From: Pseudomonas fluorescens
GTDB taxonomy: Bacteria > Pseudomonadota > Gammaproteobacteria > Pseudomonadales > Pseudomonadaceae
Length of the DNA: 64,000 nucleotides
Direction: 5' to 3'
Assembly (NCBI RefSeq): GCF_040448305.1
Contig: NZ_CP148752.1
Location: 2,356,001 to 2,420,000 of the forward strand
Both the position numbers and the translations under genes were made by a program. This document shows, piece by piece, positions 25,359 to 33,720 of this stretch. How positions within the stretch are numbered: position 1 is the first letter of the stretch; each line of letters starts with the position of its first letter. The notes under the pieces were generated by a model, which did no database searches, had not been told where the DNA came from, and saw nothing but the letters and a program-made list of their open reading frames with translations.

Positions 25359-27314
25359 ATGAGTGCGGCTTCCCTGTATCCCGTTCGTCCCGAGGTTCTG
25401 GCTAACACGCTGACCGACGAGGCGACCTACAAGGGCATGTACCAGCAGTCGGTCGTCAACCCGGACGGTTTCTGGCGCGAGCAAGCCAAGCGCCTCGACT
25501 GGATCAAGCCTTTCACCACGGTGAAGCAGACTTCCTTCGACGATCACCATGTCGACATCAAATGGTTCGCCGATGGCACCCTGAACGTTTCCTACAACTG
25601 CCTCGACCGTCATCTGGCCGAGCGCGGCGATCAAGTGGCAATCATCTGGGAAGGCGATGACCCTGCCGAAAGCCGCAACATCACTTACCGCGAACTGCAC
25701 GAGCAAGTGTGCAAGTTCGCCAACGCCCTGCGTGGTCAGGACGTGCACCGCGGCGACGTGGTGACGATCTATATGCCGATGATCCCCGAAGCCGTGGTCG
25801 CCATGCTGGCCTGTACCCGGATCGGCGCGATTCACTCGGTGGTGTTCGGCGGGTTCTCGCCGGAAGCCCTGGCCGGTCGCATCATCGACTGCAAATCCAA
25901 GGTGGTGATCACCGCTGACGAAGGCATTCGTGCGGGCAAGAGGATCCCGCTCAAGGCCAACGTCGACGACGCGCTGACCAACCCGGAAACCAGCAGCATC
26001 CAGAAAGTCATCGTGTGCCAGCGTACCGGTGGCGACATCAAGTGGAACCAGCATCGCGACATCTGGTTCGAGGACCTGATGAAAGTGGCCGGCACCGTTT
26101 GCGCGCCAAAAGAAATGGGCGCCGAAGAAGCGCTGTTCATCCTTTACACCTCCGGCTCCACCGGCAAGCCGAAGGGCGTGCAGCACACCACTGGCGGCTA
26201 CTTGCTGTACGCGGCCATGACCCACGAGCGCGTGTTCGACTACCGCCCGGGTGAAATCTACTGGTGCACCGCCGACGTCGGCTGGGTCACCGGCCACAGC
26301 TACATCGTCTACGGCCCGCTGGCCAACGGCGCGACCACGCTGCTGTTCGAAGGTGTGCCGAACTACCCGGACATCACCCGGGTGGCGAAGATCGTCGACA
26401 AGCACAAGGTCAACATCCTCTACACCGCACCGACCGCGATCCGCGCCATGATGGCCTCGGGTACTGCGGCGGTTGAGGGTGCCGATGGCAGCAGCCTGCG
26501 CCTGTTGGGTTCGGTGGGCGAGCCGATCAACCCGGAAGCCTGGGACTGGTACTACAAGAATGTCGGCAAGTCCCGTTGCCCGATCGTCGACACCTGGTGG
26601 CAGACCGAAACCGGCGGCAACATGATGAGCCCGCTGCCGGGTGCTCATGCGCTCAAGCCAGGCTCTGCGGCGCGTCCGTTCTTCGGCGTGGTGCCGGCAC
26701 TGGTGGACAACCTGGGCAACATCGTCGAAGGCGAGGCCGAGGGCAACCTGGTGATTCTCGATTCGTGGCCAGGCCAGGCGCGTACGCTGTTTGGCGACCA
26801 TGACCGCTTCGTCGACACCTACTTCAAGACTTTCCGTGGCATGTACTTCACCGGTGACGGCGCCCGTCGCGATGCCGATGGCTACTACTGGATCACTGGT
26901 CGCGTGGACGACGTACTCAACGTGTCCGGTCACCGCATGGGCACCGCCGAGATCGAAAGCGCGATGGTCGCGCACCCGAAAGTCGCCGAAGCGGCGGTGG
27001 TCGGTGTGCCGCACGACATCAAGGGGCAGGGCATTTATGTCTATGTCACCCTTAAAAACGGTGAAGAGCCGAACGAGCAACTGCGCCTGGAACTGAAAAA
27101 CTGGGTGCGCAAGGAGATCGGCCCGATTGCTTCGCCGGATGTCATCCAGTGGGCGCCGGGGCTGCCGAAGACTCGCTCGGGCAAGATCATGCGCCGGATT
27201 CTGCGCAAGATTGCCACGGCTGAGTACGATGGGTTGGGCGATATCTCCACCCTGGCCGATCCGGGTGTGGTGCAGCATCTGATCGACACCCACAAAACCA
27301 TGAACGCTTCATAA
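25359..27314 (+). CDS. acsA: Acetyl-CoA synthetase
   Basis: 651-aa AMP-forming enzyme that activates acetate to acetyl-CoA through acetyl-AMP. The phosphate-binding loop reads ILYTSGSTGKPKGVQHT, the acetate/AMP region reads DTWWQTETGGN, and the hinge lies near the GRVDDVLNVSGHRMG motif. K609 in TRSGKIMRRIL is the catalytic lysine regulated by acetylation. The start is fixed by GAGGTAAG eight bases upstream. A long leftward frame in antisense across the gene is a codon-bias shadow. Confidence 0.96.
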   Translation: MSAASLYPVRPEVLANTLTDEATYKGMYQQSVVNPDGFWREQAKRLDWIKPFTTVKQTSFDDHHVDIKWFADGTLNVSYNCLDRHLAERGDQVAIIWEGDDPAESRNITYRELHEQVCKFANALRGQDVHRGDVVTIYMPMIPEAVVAMLACTRIGAIHSVVFGGFSPEALAGRIIDCKSKVVITADEGIRAGKRIPLKANVDDALTNPETSSIQKVIVCQRTGGDIKWNQHRDIWFEDLMKVAGTVCAPKEMGAEEALFILYTSGSTGKPKGVQHTTGGYLLYAAMTHERVFDYRPGEIYWCTADVGWVTGHSYIVYGPLANGATTLLFEGVPNYPDITRVAKIVDKHKVNILYTAPTAIRAMMASGTAAVEGADGSSLRLLGSVGEPINPEAWDWYYKNVGKSRCPIVDTWWQTETGGNMMSPLPGAHALKPGSAARPFFGVVPALVDNLGNIVEGEAEGNLVILDSWPGQARTLFGDHDRFVDTYFKTFRGMYFTGDGARRDADGYYWITGRVDDVLNVSGHRMGTAEIESAMVAHPKVAEAAVVGVPHDIKGQGIYVYVTLKNGEEPNEQLRLELKNWVRKEIGPIASPDVIQWAPGLPKTRSGKIMRRILRKIATAEYDGLGDISTLADPGVVQHLIDTHKTMNAS

Positions 27315-28116
27315 ACTACAAAAAAGCCACGTCGAGCATGAAGTTTCGCCCGGTCATTTACCGGTTGAATCCACAGCCGAAAGTGGTCTATCGAGATACT
27401 TCATATTGGCAATCATTGGGATTGCCGGCTGCCACCGGAAATGCCCAATTCAATCACGGCTGGCTTTACTAATCAGGAAGGGGGTTAGGGTAAAATTAGG
27501 GCAGATTCAGGACCGCAATAGACCGTAATACGCCACAGGAAGAGAGCGAAAGCGCCGTGTTTTATGGTCTGGAGCGGTCTTCACGGATGCATGAAGGGGT
27601 TCGAATCCCTATCCATATTTCGCTCGAAGGCGATGCCCAGCAACCCACCTGTGGAATTCTCGTAAAACGACTCGCAGGAATAATGGATGACGTAAGCTTG
27701 CTGTGCCGACTCATACAAGCTCTCTATAAATTTTCGGCTTTTTGACCGCTCACGAATTCGCGCTACTTCCGACCCCATCTATCACTGCTCCCTTTGGATG
27801 AAGGCTGTCATTAAGCTGGCATTACTGAGCAAAAACGGCCCATCCAGGCACAAAAAGGCACTTGCGATAATCACTAATTGCCTGATTTGTAACGCTTATT
27901 TTGTGGAGCTTGAGGATTTTAACCCCCCGTCCAGTCGTGCAATGTTCGCAACGCAGTAGCCGAGCGTCGAAAGCTGGCTTGGCCGGCGAGGGCCTGAAAA
28001 AGGCCTAGTGACTTTCCGAGTGACTTTGTAATTCCCTGTTCCGCACAGTTGGGCATCGTTGCAGCGAGCGCCAAGCGCGAAGCCTTGTGGTTAGCGGCCT
28101 GTAGAGGGGGCCGCTT
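27315..28116. other. 800-bp gene-free stretch with possible mobile-element scar
   Basis: No convincing gene on either strand. A T-arm-like sequence (GGTTCGAATCCC near 27597-27610) resembles the 3' part of a tRNA but has no matching 5' half. A GGCCT/AGGCC hairpin lies at 27991-28005, and two 9-bp direct copies of AGTGACTTT lie at 28007-28015 and 28019-28027. An 18-bp sequence at 27360-27377 recurs exactly at 49867-49884. Together this suggests remains of an earlier integrated element next to the tRNA-derived att site. Confidence 0.4.
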
Positions 28117-28166
28117 GCATGGGGTGCTAGGGGTCGAGTGTTCGAATCACTCCGTCCCGACCATAT
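28117..28166 (+). repeat. attL: 50-bp copy of tRNA-Pro(GGG) 3' end
   Basis: Identical over 50 bases to 50322-50371. It contains the anticodon loop ATGGGGT, a T-arm with TTCGAAT flanked by GAGTG/CACTC, the 3' acceptor strand and CCA (ending 28163). The 5' half of a tRNA is not recognisable upstream; a GCGGCC/GGCCGC hairpin is there instead. Confidence 0.88.
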
Positions 28167-28189
28167 TTACTGAGTAAAATCAGACGCTT

Positions 28190-28216
28190 AAGCCGATCAG
28201 ATAGATCGGCTTTTTT
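28190..28216 (+). terminator. Terminator inside left prophage end
   Basis: AAGCCGATC and GATCGGCTT form a 9-bp stem (28190-28198 with 28204-28212) with loop AGATA and then a T-run. It would stop rightward transcription coming through the att site before it enters the convergent integrase gene. Confidence 0.85.
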
Positions 28217-28222
28217 GTGCCT

Positions 28223-28253
28223 GCGCAAAACCCGCGCAAAACTGGCGCAAAAC
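28223..28253. promoter_or_regulatory. Three 9-bp direct repeats, probable integrase arm-type sites
   Basis: GCGCAAAAC occurs at 28223, 28234 and 28245, exactly 11 bp apart, that is one helical turn. The array lies between the att core and the int stop. The same 9-mer is found at 50197-50205 near the other end. Arm-type sites of lambda-like integrases have this layout. Confidence 0.6.
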
Positions 28254-29368
28254 TACCCGGTGATTTCGCTGATATTCAGGTCTGGAATTGCTTCTGACCA
28301 GACGATTTCTTCGTGGTCTCGCTGGTAGTTTTTGGTCATGCCTTCACTCGCATGACCTGCGATTTTTTGCCCATCCTTCCCGGCTTTCTTGTACAGGTGC
28401 AGCGACAGTGCTCGCACTTCGTGGAAGCCCGGCATCTCTTCCTCCTTCCAACCTGCGTAGCAGTTTGCCGCCTCCCGGGCGTCCTTGAATGCTCGCGTCA
28501 AATAACGCTCTTCAATCTTCGTCCAGTGGTCCTTGTGCTGAGCCTGTTTCTGTTTCCGGCGTTCAGGCTTGCGGTGCACCAGGTATGGCGAGGCTATGTC
28601 GTCACGGCATCGGCTGATTACAGCCTGTAGCTCGGGCGTCACTCGAAAGCGAATCCACGCCGCGTCACTGGCCTTGGCCGTTTTCTTCTGCACCAAGTAC
28701 AGAAACCCCTCCCGAACTCCGTCGAAGCGCATGTCCAGAATGTCCGTCCGGCGCTGGGCAGTGATCAGGGCGAGGTCAATTGCATTCTGTAGCCAGGCTG
28801 GCGCTTTCTCCCGGATGGCTTTCAAGCCTTCGATGGTATGGCGTTTGCGCTGTTTCTTCTCGATGCGGTTGATCGTGCTGGCCGCCGGGTTATCGGGGCA
28901 CAGGCCCTTCGCGGCGGCATGATTGAAAATGTCGATCAGCAGTGCGCGGCACTGATTCGCTGTCCGGGGGGTGAGCGGGTCCAGCATTTCCGCGACCATG
29001 CGGATCGTGATCTGGTCGACGGCCTTGCCCTCGAACTGCTTGCGAAAGCGCCGGAAGTGCACCGCGTACAGGTTCAGCGTGCCCTTGGCCAGTTCTCGCG
29101 GCGGCAGCACTTCGCGCTCGTAGGTATCGAGGAAGCCGGCAAAGGATTCAGCAGAGTTGTTCAGCACAGCACCGACCAGGTCGGCACCACGCATAAACTC
29201 CAGGTTCAACTGTTTCGCAGCGTCGATGGCCTTGATGCGGTCGATACCAAACTGGAACCACTTCCCGTCGGTAGGCCGGCGGTAGCGATAGGTCGAGCGC
29301 CGCGCATCGAAGTACAGGTTCTGCGGAAGGCTTTTGTTCGCAGTATTGCGCGGCCGTGGTGCCATCAT
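28253..29368 (-). CDS. int: Phage tyrosine integrase
   Basis: 371-aa site-specific recombinase. An N-terminal arm-binding/AP2-like region covers about residues 15-60 and a core-binding SAM-like domain about 75-170. The catalytic domain has R206 (ITAQRRTDIL), K229 region (VQKKT), H316-x2-R319 (FHEVRALS), H339 (AGHAS) and nucleophile Y348 (TKNYQRDH). It reads toward the att site and overlaps the excisionase stop (ATGATG; an alternative start is three bases later). It would integrate the prophage into tRNA-Pro. Confidence 0.95.
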   Translation of the reverse strand: MMAPRPRNTANKSLPQNLYFDARRSTYRYRRPTDGKWFQFGIDRIKAIDAAKQLNLEFMRGADLVGAVLNNSAESFAGFLDTYEREVLPPRELAKGTLNLYAVHFRRFRKQFEGKAVDQITIRMVAEMLDPLTPRTANQCRALLIDIFNHAAAKGLCPDNPAASTINRIEKKQRKRHTIEGLKAIREKAPAWLQNAIDLALITAQRRTDILDMRFDGVREGFLYLVQKKTAKASDAAWIRFRVTPELQAVISRCRDDIASPYLVHRKPERRKQKQAQHKDHWTKIEERYLTRAFKDAREAANCYAGWKEEEMPGFHEVRALSLHLYKKAGKDGQKIAGHASEGMTKNYQRDHEEIVWSEAIPDLNISEITG

Positions 29369-29577
29369 GCAGCTCCCTTCAATACCATCGCCACCAGGTC
29401 GTTGCCGTCCGAGCGGGTGAATGCGGTCCAGTCAACGTACCAGAGTTTTCCGATCTGCTCGCCCGGTACAACGCCGTTACGGATGTGGTTGCGAATCGCC
29501 TGGGGGCATTGCGGTGTACCGTTCTCGCCCCAGCGCCGGCGCTGAAACTCACTGATCTTGATCAGTTCTTTTCTCAT
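29365..29577 (-). CDS. xis: Excisionase-like DNA-binding protein
   Basis: 70-aa basic protein with ISEFQRRRWGENGTPQCPQAIRNHIRNG, a MerR-like winged-helix pattern seen in phage excisionases, and LWYVDWTAFTRSD after it. ATG at 29577 has GGAG seven bases before; the frame opens four codons earlier with TTG. Its stop overlaps the int start, as expected for a coupled xis-int pair. Confidence 0.8.
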   Translation of the reverse strand: MRKELIKISEFQRRRWGENGTPQCPQAIRNHIRNGVVPGEQIGKLWYVDWTAFTRSDGNDLVAMVLKGAA

Positions 29578-29732
29578 TGGGTGCTCCAAGCCGCCCGGGG
29601 CGGCAGTGGGTGGTTACGTAAATTTCAGATGGAGGGTGTGAAGGGCGCTTTGAAGGTGAGCTACGGTTTATTGGTTCACCTCGCCAGTTGCGTACACGCT
29701 TTCTCCCCTGAGGTGACTGGCGGGGTGAACCC

Positions 29733-29789
29733 TTACCGGCGCGGCCCTTTGTAGATAAGCCAGAGCATGCAGAGCGGGGCGAAGATCAT
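29733..29789 (-). CDS. 18-aa hydrophobic micro-ORF, coupled to upstream gene
   Basis: The ATG overlaps the stop of the 146-aa gene (ATGA). The 18 residues (MIFAPLCMLWLIYKGPRR) form a short membrane-prone segment ending in basic residues. Translation is plausible by coupling, but there is no independent support. Confidence 0.35.
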   Translation of the reverse strand: MIFAPLCMLWLIYKGPRR

Positions 29790-30226
29790 TGGGTCACCTG
29801 CTGCGAGATACGCCGCGCCCAGTTCACGTACGGTCCGTCTTCAGTGTCGAAGATCCCCATCAAGAACCACTCAGGGCCTGGCGACTCTGGTTCCCAGCCG
29901 TTGCAATGTGCTTCACCGTCCTCGTAGGGGTGACCATCGAGCTCATCAAACATGTGCCAGCCTTTGCGCTCCAGCATCTGTTCATCGGCCCAGGCAATGT
30001 ACGGCGCCGGATCTTCGTCGCCGCCAAAGTCTGGGATGTCCGGGTGCCACCACCAGCCATCTTCGTCGCGCTTCACTTCAACTGGTCCAAAGGCTTTTGG
30101 GCTGTGCGCTACACGCGGCGTCACGTAGAGCACGTCGGAGTACTCACCACCGCCGGAGCTGAACTTTATCTGGCAGCCGCACTTCGCTGGCTCGCCGTTC
30201 ACGAACGTTATCTTTTCTTCAGGCAT
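29786..30226 (-). CDS. Hypothetical phage early protein, 146 aa
   Basis: Acidic soluble protein, rich in W, D and E (GWWWHPDIPDFGGDEDPAPY, GPEWFLMGIFDTEDGPYVNW). The N-terminus MPEEKITFVNGEPAKCGCQIKF looks folded, with two Cys. It lies in the leftward early operon before xis. No family recognised. Confidence 0.7.
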   Translation of the reverse strand: MPEEKITFVNGEPAKCGCQIKFSSGGGEYSDVLYVTPRVAHSPKAFGPVEVKRDEDGWWWHPDIPDFGGDEDPAPYIAWADEQMLERKGWHMFDELDGHPYEDGEAHCNGWEPESPGPEWFLMGIFDTEDGPYVNWARRISQQVTQ

Positions 30227-30345
30227 GACTTCGTCCCTTCCGCTATAGCGGCTGACTTTGAAGGGGGAGGGGTTATGGCGCAGTCAATGAATCTGGGCTA
30301 TCTGTTAAACACCCGGTAATCAGCGCCGGATTGAGGAGGTGGCTT

Positions 30346-30612
30346 ATGAGTGGTGGAGATAATGGCGGCGGCTCTCATCCTTGGCCTTGGTCTACGACGC
30401 TACAAAAAGACGGTAACGACTACACACCTTGGCCAGCATCGAAGCCGGGAGCGCCCACGGCAATCGAGGAGTTGATAGGCAGAAAAGTTAGGGTCGTGAG
30501 AGAGCACGGAAAGGAACCGCAGGGTTACGAACCAGGGCGAGTTTCCTTTTTGGTGGATGATGATGAACGAATAGTGAACGTTTTTTTCGAGAGTGACTTG
30601 CCCACAAAGTAA
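30346..30612 (+). CDS. Small protein resembling the I78 peptidase-inhibitor fold, 88 aa
   Basis: The N-terminus is Gly/Trp/Pro-rich. Residues ~45-88 read AIEELIGRKVRVVRE, then EPGRVSFLVDDDERIVNVFFE. The pattern of a short helix (LIG), R-V-R and a strand pair R-x5-DDxxRI is like protease inhibitor I78 proteins, but without their Cys pair. GAGGAGGT five bases upstream of the ATG gives a very strong ribosome site. It is transcribed against the int operon, typical of an accessory gene. The functional guess is tentative. Confidence 0.6.
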   Translation: MSGGDNGGGSHPWPWSTTLQKDGNDYTPWPASKPGAPTAIEELIGRKVRVVREHGKEPQGYEPGRVSFLVDDDERIVNVFFESDLPTK

Positions 30613-30820
30613 TTGTTGATCGGCTCAACGATTTTGTTTTCTGTGGGCATGGGGCGTCCTATGCCGGGGCATGCCCGGGCGGTGGAAAGGGGAGAATTAA
30701 CAATTCTAAGAAAAAGTCGCGTGGTGTTTTTCATTGCACCATTCGACTTTAGTCGCCTACTAATGTTGGCATGGAAGGCTTTGTGCCATTATCCAAGGTT
30801 TAAGTCAGGGGACCAGCAGG

Positions 30821-31633
30821 ATGGATATCGCACTTTGTTTAGCGGACGGTAAAAATTACAGCGCCAAATCGTTTGAGGATTTGGGCGACCACATTATTTC
30901 TTCGTATCGAAGACAATTAGTATGCCCTGAGTGTCGGGGGCCGGCCTTCTATCGGAAGGAGTCAAAAAGCGGTCAGGCCGCATGCTTCGGGGCGCGTCCG
31001 CATGGTAGGGACTGCGATCTCGCTGCCGCTGAGGCAAAACAAGGAGGAGGGCTTGGTCCAGACAAAGAGGAGCGAATCAATTATGGGGAAAGAATTGAAG
31101 TCGACTTCAATTTTGGAGCTCACGCGGTAGAGCATGCCAATCCCGAGGAGCCTGAAGACCCAAATGGAAGGGGGGGGCGATATGCCAGAGGTCACGGGGT
31201 TCGATCTCGCTCGTCGATGCATCGCCGCTTGAGCACTCTCCTCAAGAACCTGATACACAGCCAAGACTTCAGAGATTCTGATCAAATAATTGCACTGCCT
31301 GAGGGAGAATTTCGGGTAAAAAATTTCTTTGTCGAGTTCTCGAAAGTTTCTGAAATCCATCTTGACGAGTTCAGAGGTTACTGGGGGATGGTTTCGGATG
31401 CAGGCATTTCCTCTGGCAGCCTTTGGCTGAATAGCGGCGGTAGAGAGGCGGTAAGTGTTGTTGTTAACGGCGATTTAAGTGATGGTTTTATCAAAAGATT
31501 TCCTTGCACCGATACAGATGATTTTGCCGGGGCTTACATACTTGTTTTCGGAGTACTGAAAGTTTCAAAAAACGCAAAGCGTTATGTGGCGATAAATCAG
31601 CTCGAAAAAATTTCCGTGAGTTTTGCAGATTGA
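30821..31633 (+). CDS. Prophage accessory protein with N-terminal zinc-ribbon-like motif, 270 aa
   Basis: Residues 34-66 contain CPECRGPAFYRK, then ACFGARPHGRDC. This C-x2-C plus C/H/C pattern resembles the N-terminal zinc module of CoiA-like proteins. The remaining ~200 residues have no motif I recognise; they hold an RRLSTLLKNLIHS helix and a beta-rich C-terminus. AGGGGA lies eight bases before the start. The gene looks AT-richer than chromosomal genes around the prophage and runs opposite to the int operon, which fits an acquired cargo gene. Function unknown. Confidence 0.72.
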   Translation: MDIALCLADGKNYSAKSFEDLGDHIISSYRRQLVCPECRGPAFYRKESKSGQAACFGARPHGRDCDLAAAEAKQGGGLGPDKEERINYGERIEVDFNFGAHAVEHANPEEPEDPNGRGGRYARGHGVRSRSSMHRRLSTLLKNLIHSQDFRDSDQIIALPEGEFRVKNFFVEFSKVSEIHLDEFRGYWGMVSDAGISSGSLWLNSGGREAVSVVVNGDLSDGFIKRFPCTDTDDFAGAYILVFGVLKVSKNAKRYVAINQLEKISVSFAD

Positions 31634-31769
31634 GACGCGTGCTGCTACCACCTTCTGCACATTAGGTCAGGGCGGTTACAGGCACGTTTCCAGGTAGGCG
31701 CCTGCCTCGCCGGCTTGAAGTAGGGATATTTGTGTTCGGCCCGGCACGGAGCCGAATCAAAGGAGAAAC

Positions 31770-32117
31770 ATGATCACGATTCTGGGCTTCGAAATTACTA
31801 AAGATCTGCTTAACGACATCATCTCAACGTCATTCGGTGGGGCAGCTGCTGGTTTAGCTCTTTACGGAACGCAAGCTCTTTTCATCGCTCTGGGAGTCAA
31901 GCGCGATACTTGCCGGGTGCATAGTTGGATGACGAGAGAGAGGAAGACCGGTCGAGAAAAATACCGATCGACTAGAGCAATTGCGAGTAATAATAACCTG
32001 ACTGAGGATCGTGTTCGATTTATTTGTAGTCACGATATTCGGTGGAGACTCTCATTGGGCGATGATCCCGACATGTGGATGCTCAGGGTAGATACCGGCC
32101 ATAAGACAAACAACTAA
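31770..32117 (+). CDS. Small membrane-anchored hypothetical protein, 115 aa
   Basis: AAAGGAG lies seven bases upstream of the ATG. Residues 15-45 (SFGGAAAGLALYGTQALFIALG) form a probable membrane helix. The C-terminal ~60 residues are soluble and basic (RVHSWMTRERKTGREKYRSTR). Possibly cargo together with the 270-aa gene, from which it is separated by 136 bp. No family recognised. Confidence 0.65.
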   Translation: MITILGFEITKDLLNDIISTSFGGAAAGLALYGTQALFIALGVKRDTCRVHSWMTRERKTGREKYRSTRAIASNNNLTEDRVRFICSHDIRWRLSLGDDPDMWMLRVDTGHKTNN

Positions 32118-32155
32118 GGCCAGCTCACAGACCAGCATTTAGTCGGTAGTTGGTC

Positions 32156-32242
32156 TCACGGTGGAGCGGTGATCTCGTAACCCAGTCTGATGCCGAGCGT
32201 GTACCAGATCAGTCCGAGCTGCCTTTGGGTGGCATCGGTCAT
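32156..32242 (-). CDS. 28-aa micro-ORF with ribosome site
   Basis: MTDATQRQLGLIWYTLGIRL and eight more residues, with CTGGAGAAAACC directly upstream of the ATG. It fills part of the 250-bp gap between two plus-strand genes. The good ribosome site and amphipathic sequence make translation plausible; no other support. Confidence 0.4.
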   Translation of the reverse strand: MTDATQRQLGLIWYTLGIRLGYEITAPP

Positions 32243-32368
32243 GGTTTTCTCCAGTCAGGCGCCGCTTTCCATGACCGGGTGAGGTTTTTAGTCGTAGGAC
32301 TTTATTGATGGTTGCGCCGGTGATCGTGAGCTGAGTACTCTCTGCATTCACTAAACGAGGCGTTGAAC

Positions 32369-32626
32369 ATGAGCAGCCGTCAACTAGAAGAAGCGCAAGA
32401 ATATCGCCGGAATGAAATTCTCGGTGACTATATCGGCCTATCTGCTGATGAGGTTGCTGAGTACGTGACGGACATTCAGGAGCAGGACAACGGCACCGGA
32501 TTGGTGATCTACTTCTCGATCGCGATTCCACGAGATGTCCGCGACAAGGTTGATGGGCTTGGTGAAAATCTCTATCTCAACACTGGACCTATCGACTTCG
32601 ATGAAGAAGACGAGGAAGACCAGTAA
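32369..32626 (+). CDS. Hypothetical phage protein, 85 aa, acidic tail
   Basis: MSSRQLEEAQEYRRNEILGD is followed by a soluble domain and a run of Asp/Glu at the C-terminus (FDEEDEEDQ). AACGAGG lies upstream of the ATG at 32369; a TTG six bases earlier is less likely. Acidic tails occur in DNA-mimic proteins, but the net pattern here is too weak for that claim. Confidence 0.6.
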   Translation: MSSRQLEEAQEYRRNEILGDYIGLSADEVAEYVTDIQEQDNGTGLVIYFSIAIPRDVRDKVDGLGENLYLNTGPIDFDEEDEEDQ

Positions 32627-32632
32627 ACAGAG

Positions 32633-32944
32633 CTAAATCTGTTCCCCGCCCGTCTTTGCAAACTCTTCCAGCTGTCGCGACCACTTTTCAGACACAACGA
32701 TTTCAGGTCGCGACATACTTGCGAAGCGAGCGGACTCATCGGCAGGCGCTGCGGCCAGGTTGATCAGAAACGTCGATACCGTTTCCTGCCATTCCTCGAA
32801 GTCGTGGCGCTCGCCGAGCACCTGAAGCGCATCATCGAGCGCTTTCGACACAATCAACGACCGCTTCTCGGCGCCGATCCGCTCCAGCAAGGCTTTCTCC
32901 TTGGCGCGCTTGTCTCGCTGAATCTGCACATTGTCTTTGGCCAT
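32633..32944 (-). CDS. Hypothetical phage early protein, 103 aa, helical
   Basis: Charged helical N-terminus (MAKDNVQIQRDKRAKEKALL) and a C-terminal SEKWSRQLEEFAKTGGEQ. ATG at 32944 is preceded by AGAGGC; a TTG 15 bp upstream opens the frame. It belongs to the leftward early operon and lies 81 bp after the next upstream gene (33026-33340). Confidence 0.65.
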   Translation of the reverse strand: MAKDNVQIQRDKRAKEKALLERIGAEKRSLIVSKALDDALQVLGERHDFEEWQETVSTFLINLAAAPADESARFASMSRPEIVVSEKWSRQLEEFAKTGGEQI

Positions 32945-33025
32945 GGCCTGCCTCTTCAATTCCGTGGGCCGGTAGATCCAGCCATGTCTGTCGTCGGCGC
33001 TGGCGCACCTGGTTGCTGATTCGTC

Positions 33026-33340
33026 TCACGGCGGCCCCGGGAACTTAATGTTGTTCTCGCGGGCGATGAGCCTGGCGCGCTTGGCTTCCATGCCCGTCTC
33101 TTCCGCTGCTTCGATGACGGTCTTGCCGGCGTCGGCCAACTGCTTCAGTCGCGGCGCGAGCTTGTCGCGCTCGATTTTCAGTTTGTTGCTGTGGGAGCTG
33201 CCGAACATCAACTCCCGTTCGCCGCTGACGCCCGGGGCGATTTCCTGCACTGAACGGCCGGCACCGAAGAACTGATCCAGCTGCTGGTTCAGGTTCGCGA
33301 TGATCGAGTCACGCGGGTTGGGCATTGGGGCGCCGATCAT
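33026..33340 (-). CDS. Hypothetical phage early protein, 104 aa
   Basis: Its ATG overlaps the stop of the upstream gene (ATGA), indicating coupled translation. The C-terminal half, VIEAAEETGMEAKRARLIARE, resembles a short helix-turn-helix; residues 12-26 may be helical. Early leftward operon. No family recognised. Confidence 0.65.
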   Translation of the reverse strand: MIGAPMPNPRDSIIANLNQQLDQFFGAGRSVQEIAPGVSGERELMFGSSHSNKLKIERDKLAPRLKQLADAGKTVIEAAEETGMEAKRARLIARENNIKFPGPP

Positions 33341-33618
33341 TTCTGCTCACCTGACAGCGAGACCTTGATACCGTCGGCGCGCGCCTCCAAAACCTGTGCA
33401 AAGTTGATGGCGTCTTTCCACGTCCAGCGAAAGCCTTTGGTCAAGCCTGTGGAGCGCTCGACGATGTGATAGGCGTTGCCCTTGGTGACGACCTGATAGC
33501 GAATCTCTTGCACAGGCTGCTCCTTGCCAATCAGGGCGTAGAACGCGGCGGTGGCGATGCTTGCACGAGCACGCAGGGCGGCAACCCCGTCGACTCGCTG
33601 TTGAAGTGATGGATGCAT
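33337..33618 (-). CDS. Hypothetical phage early protein, 93 aa
   Basis: MHPSLQQRVDGVAALRARAS helix, then a beta-type stretch (IRYQVVTKGNAYHIVERSTG) and KDAINFAQVLEARADG. It overlaps the next gene by four bases. It probably belongs to the leftward operon that starts at the left operator, but a terminator and the lipoprotein cassette lie just upstream, so read-through is required. Confidence 0.65.
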   Translation of the reverse strand: MHPSLQQRVDGVAALRARASIATAAFYALIGKEQPVQEIRYQVVTKGNAYHIVERSTGLTKGFRWTWKDAINFAQVLEARADGIKVSLSGEQK

Positions 33619-33720
33619 GGCGATTCCTCGATGGGGTTGCGTGTATTCGTCAGCACTCGGGCTGCCTGCTGGTTGCCGTTGGGCGCAGGGGAGAGTGTTG
33701 ACGGATAAAGGCAGGCGTAA

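Noticed and set aside
25167..27293. 708-codon leftward open frame across acsA
   Set aside because: It is antisense to a fully recognisable acetyl-CoA synthetase. The frame arises from GC-rich third-position bias; its translation has no known motif and no ribosome site.
27557..27745. 62-aa plus-strand frame in the gap after acsA
   Set aside because: GTG start without ribosome site, crosses the T-arm-like sequence, no motif.
28117..28166. First thought to be the end of a tmRNA (ssrA) gene
   Set aside because: The anticodon loop with GGG and the acceptor/T-arm sequence fit tRNA-Pro; no tag-peptide region or tmRNA 5' end is present.
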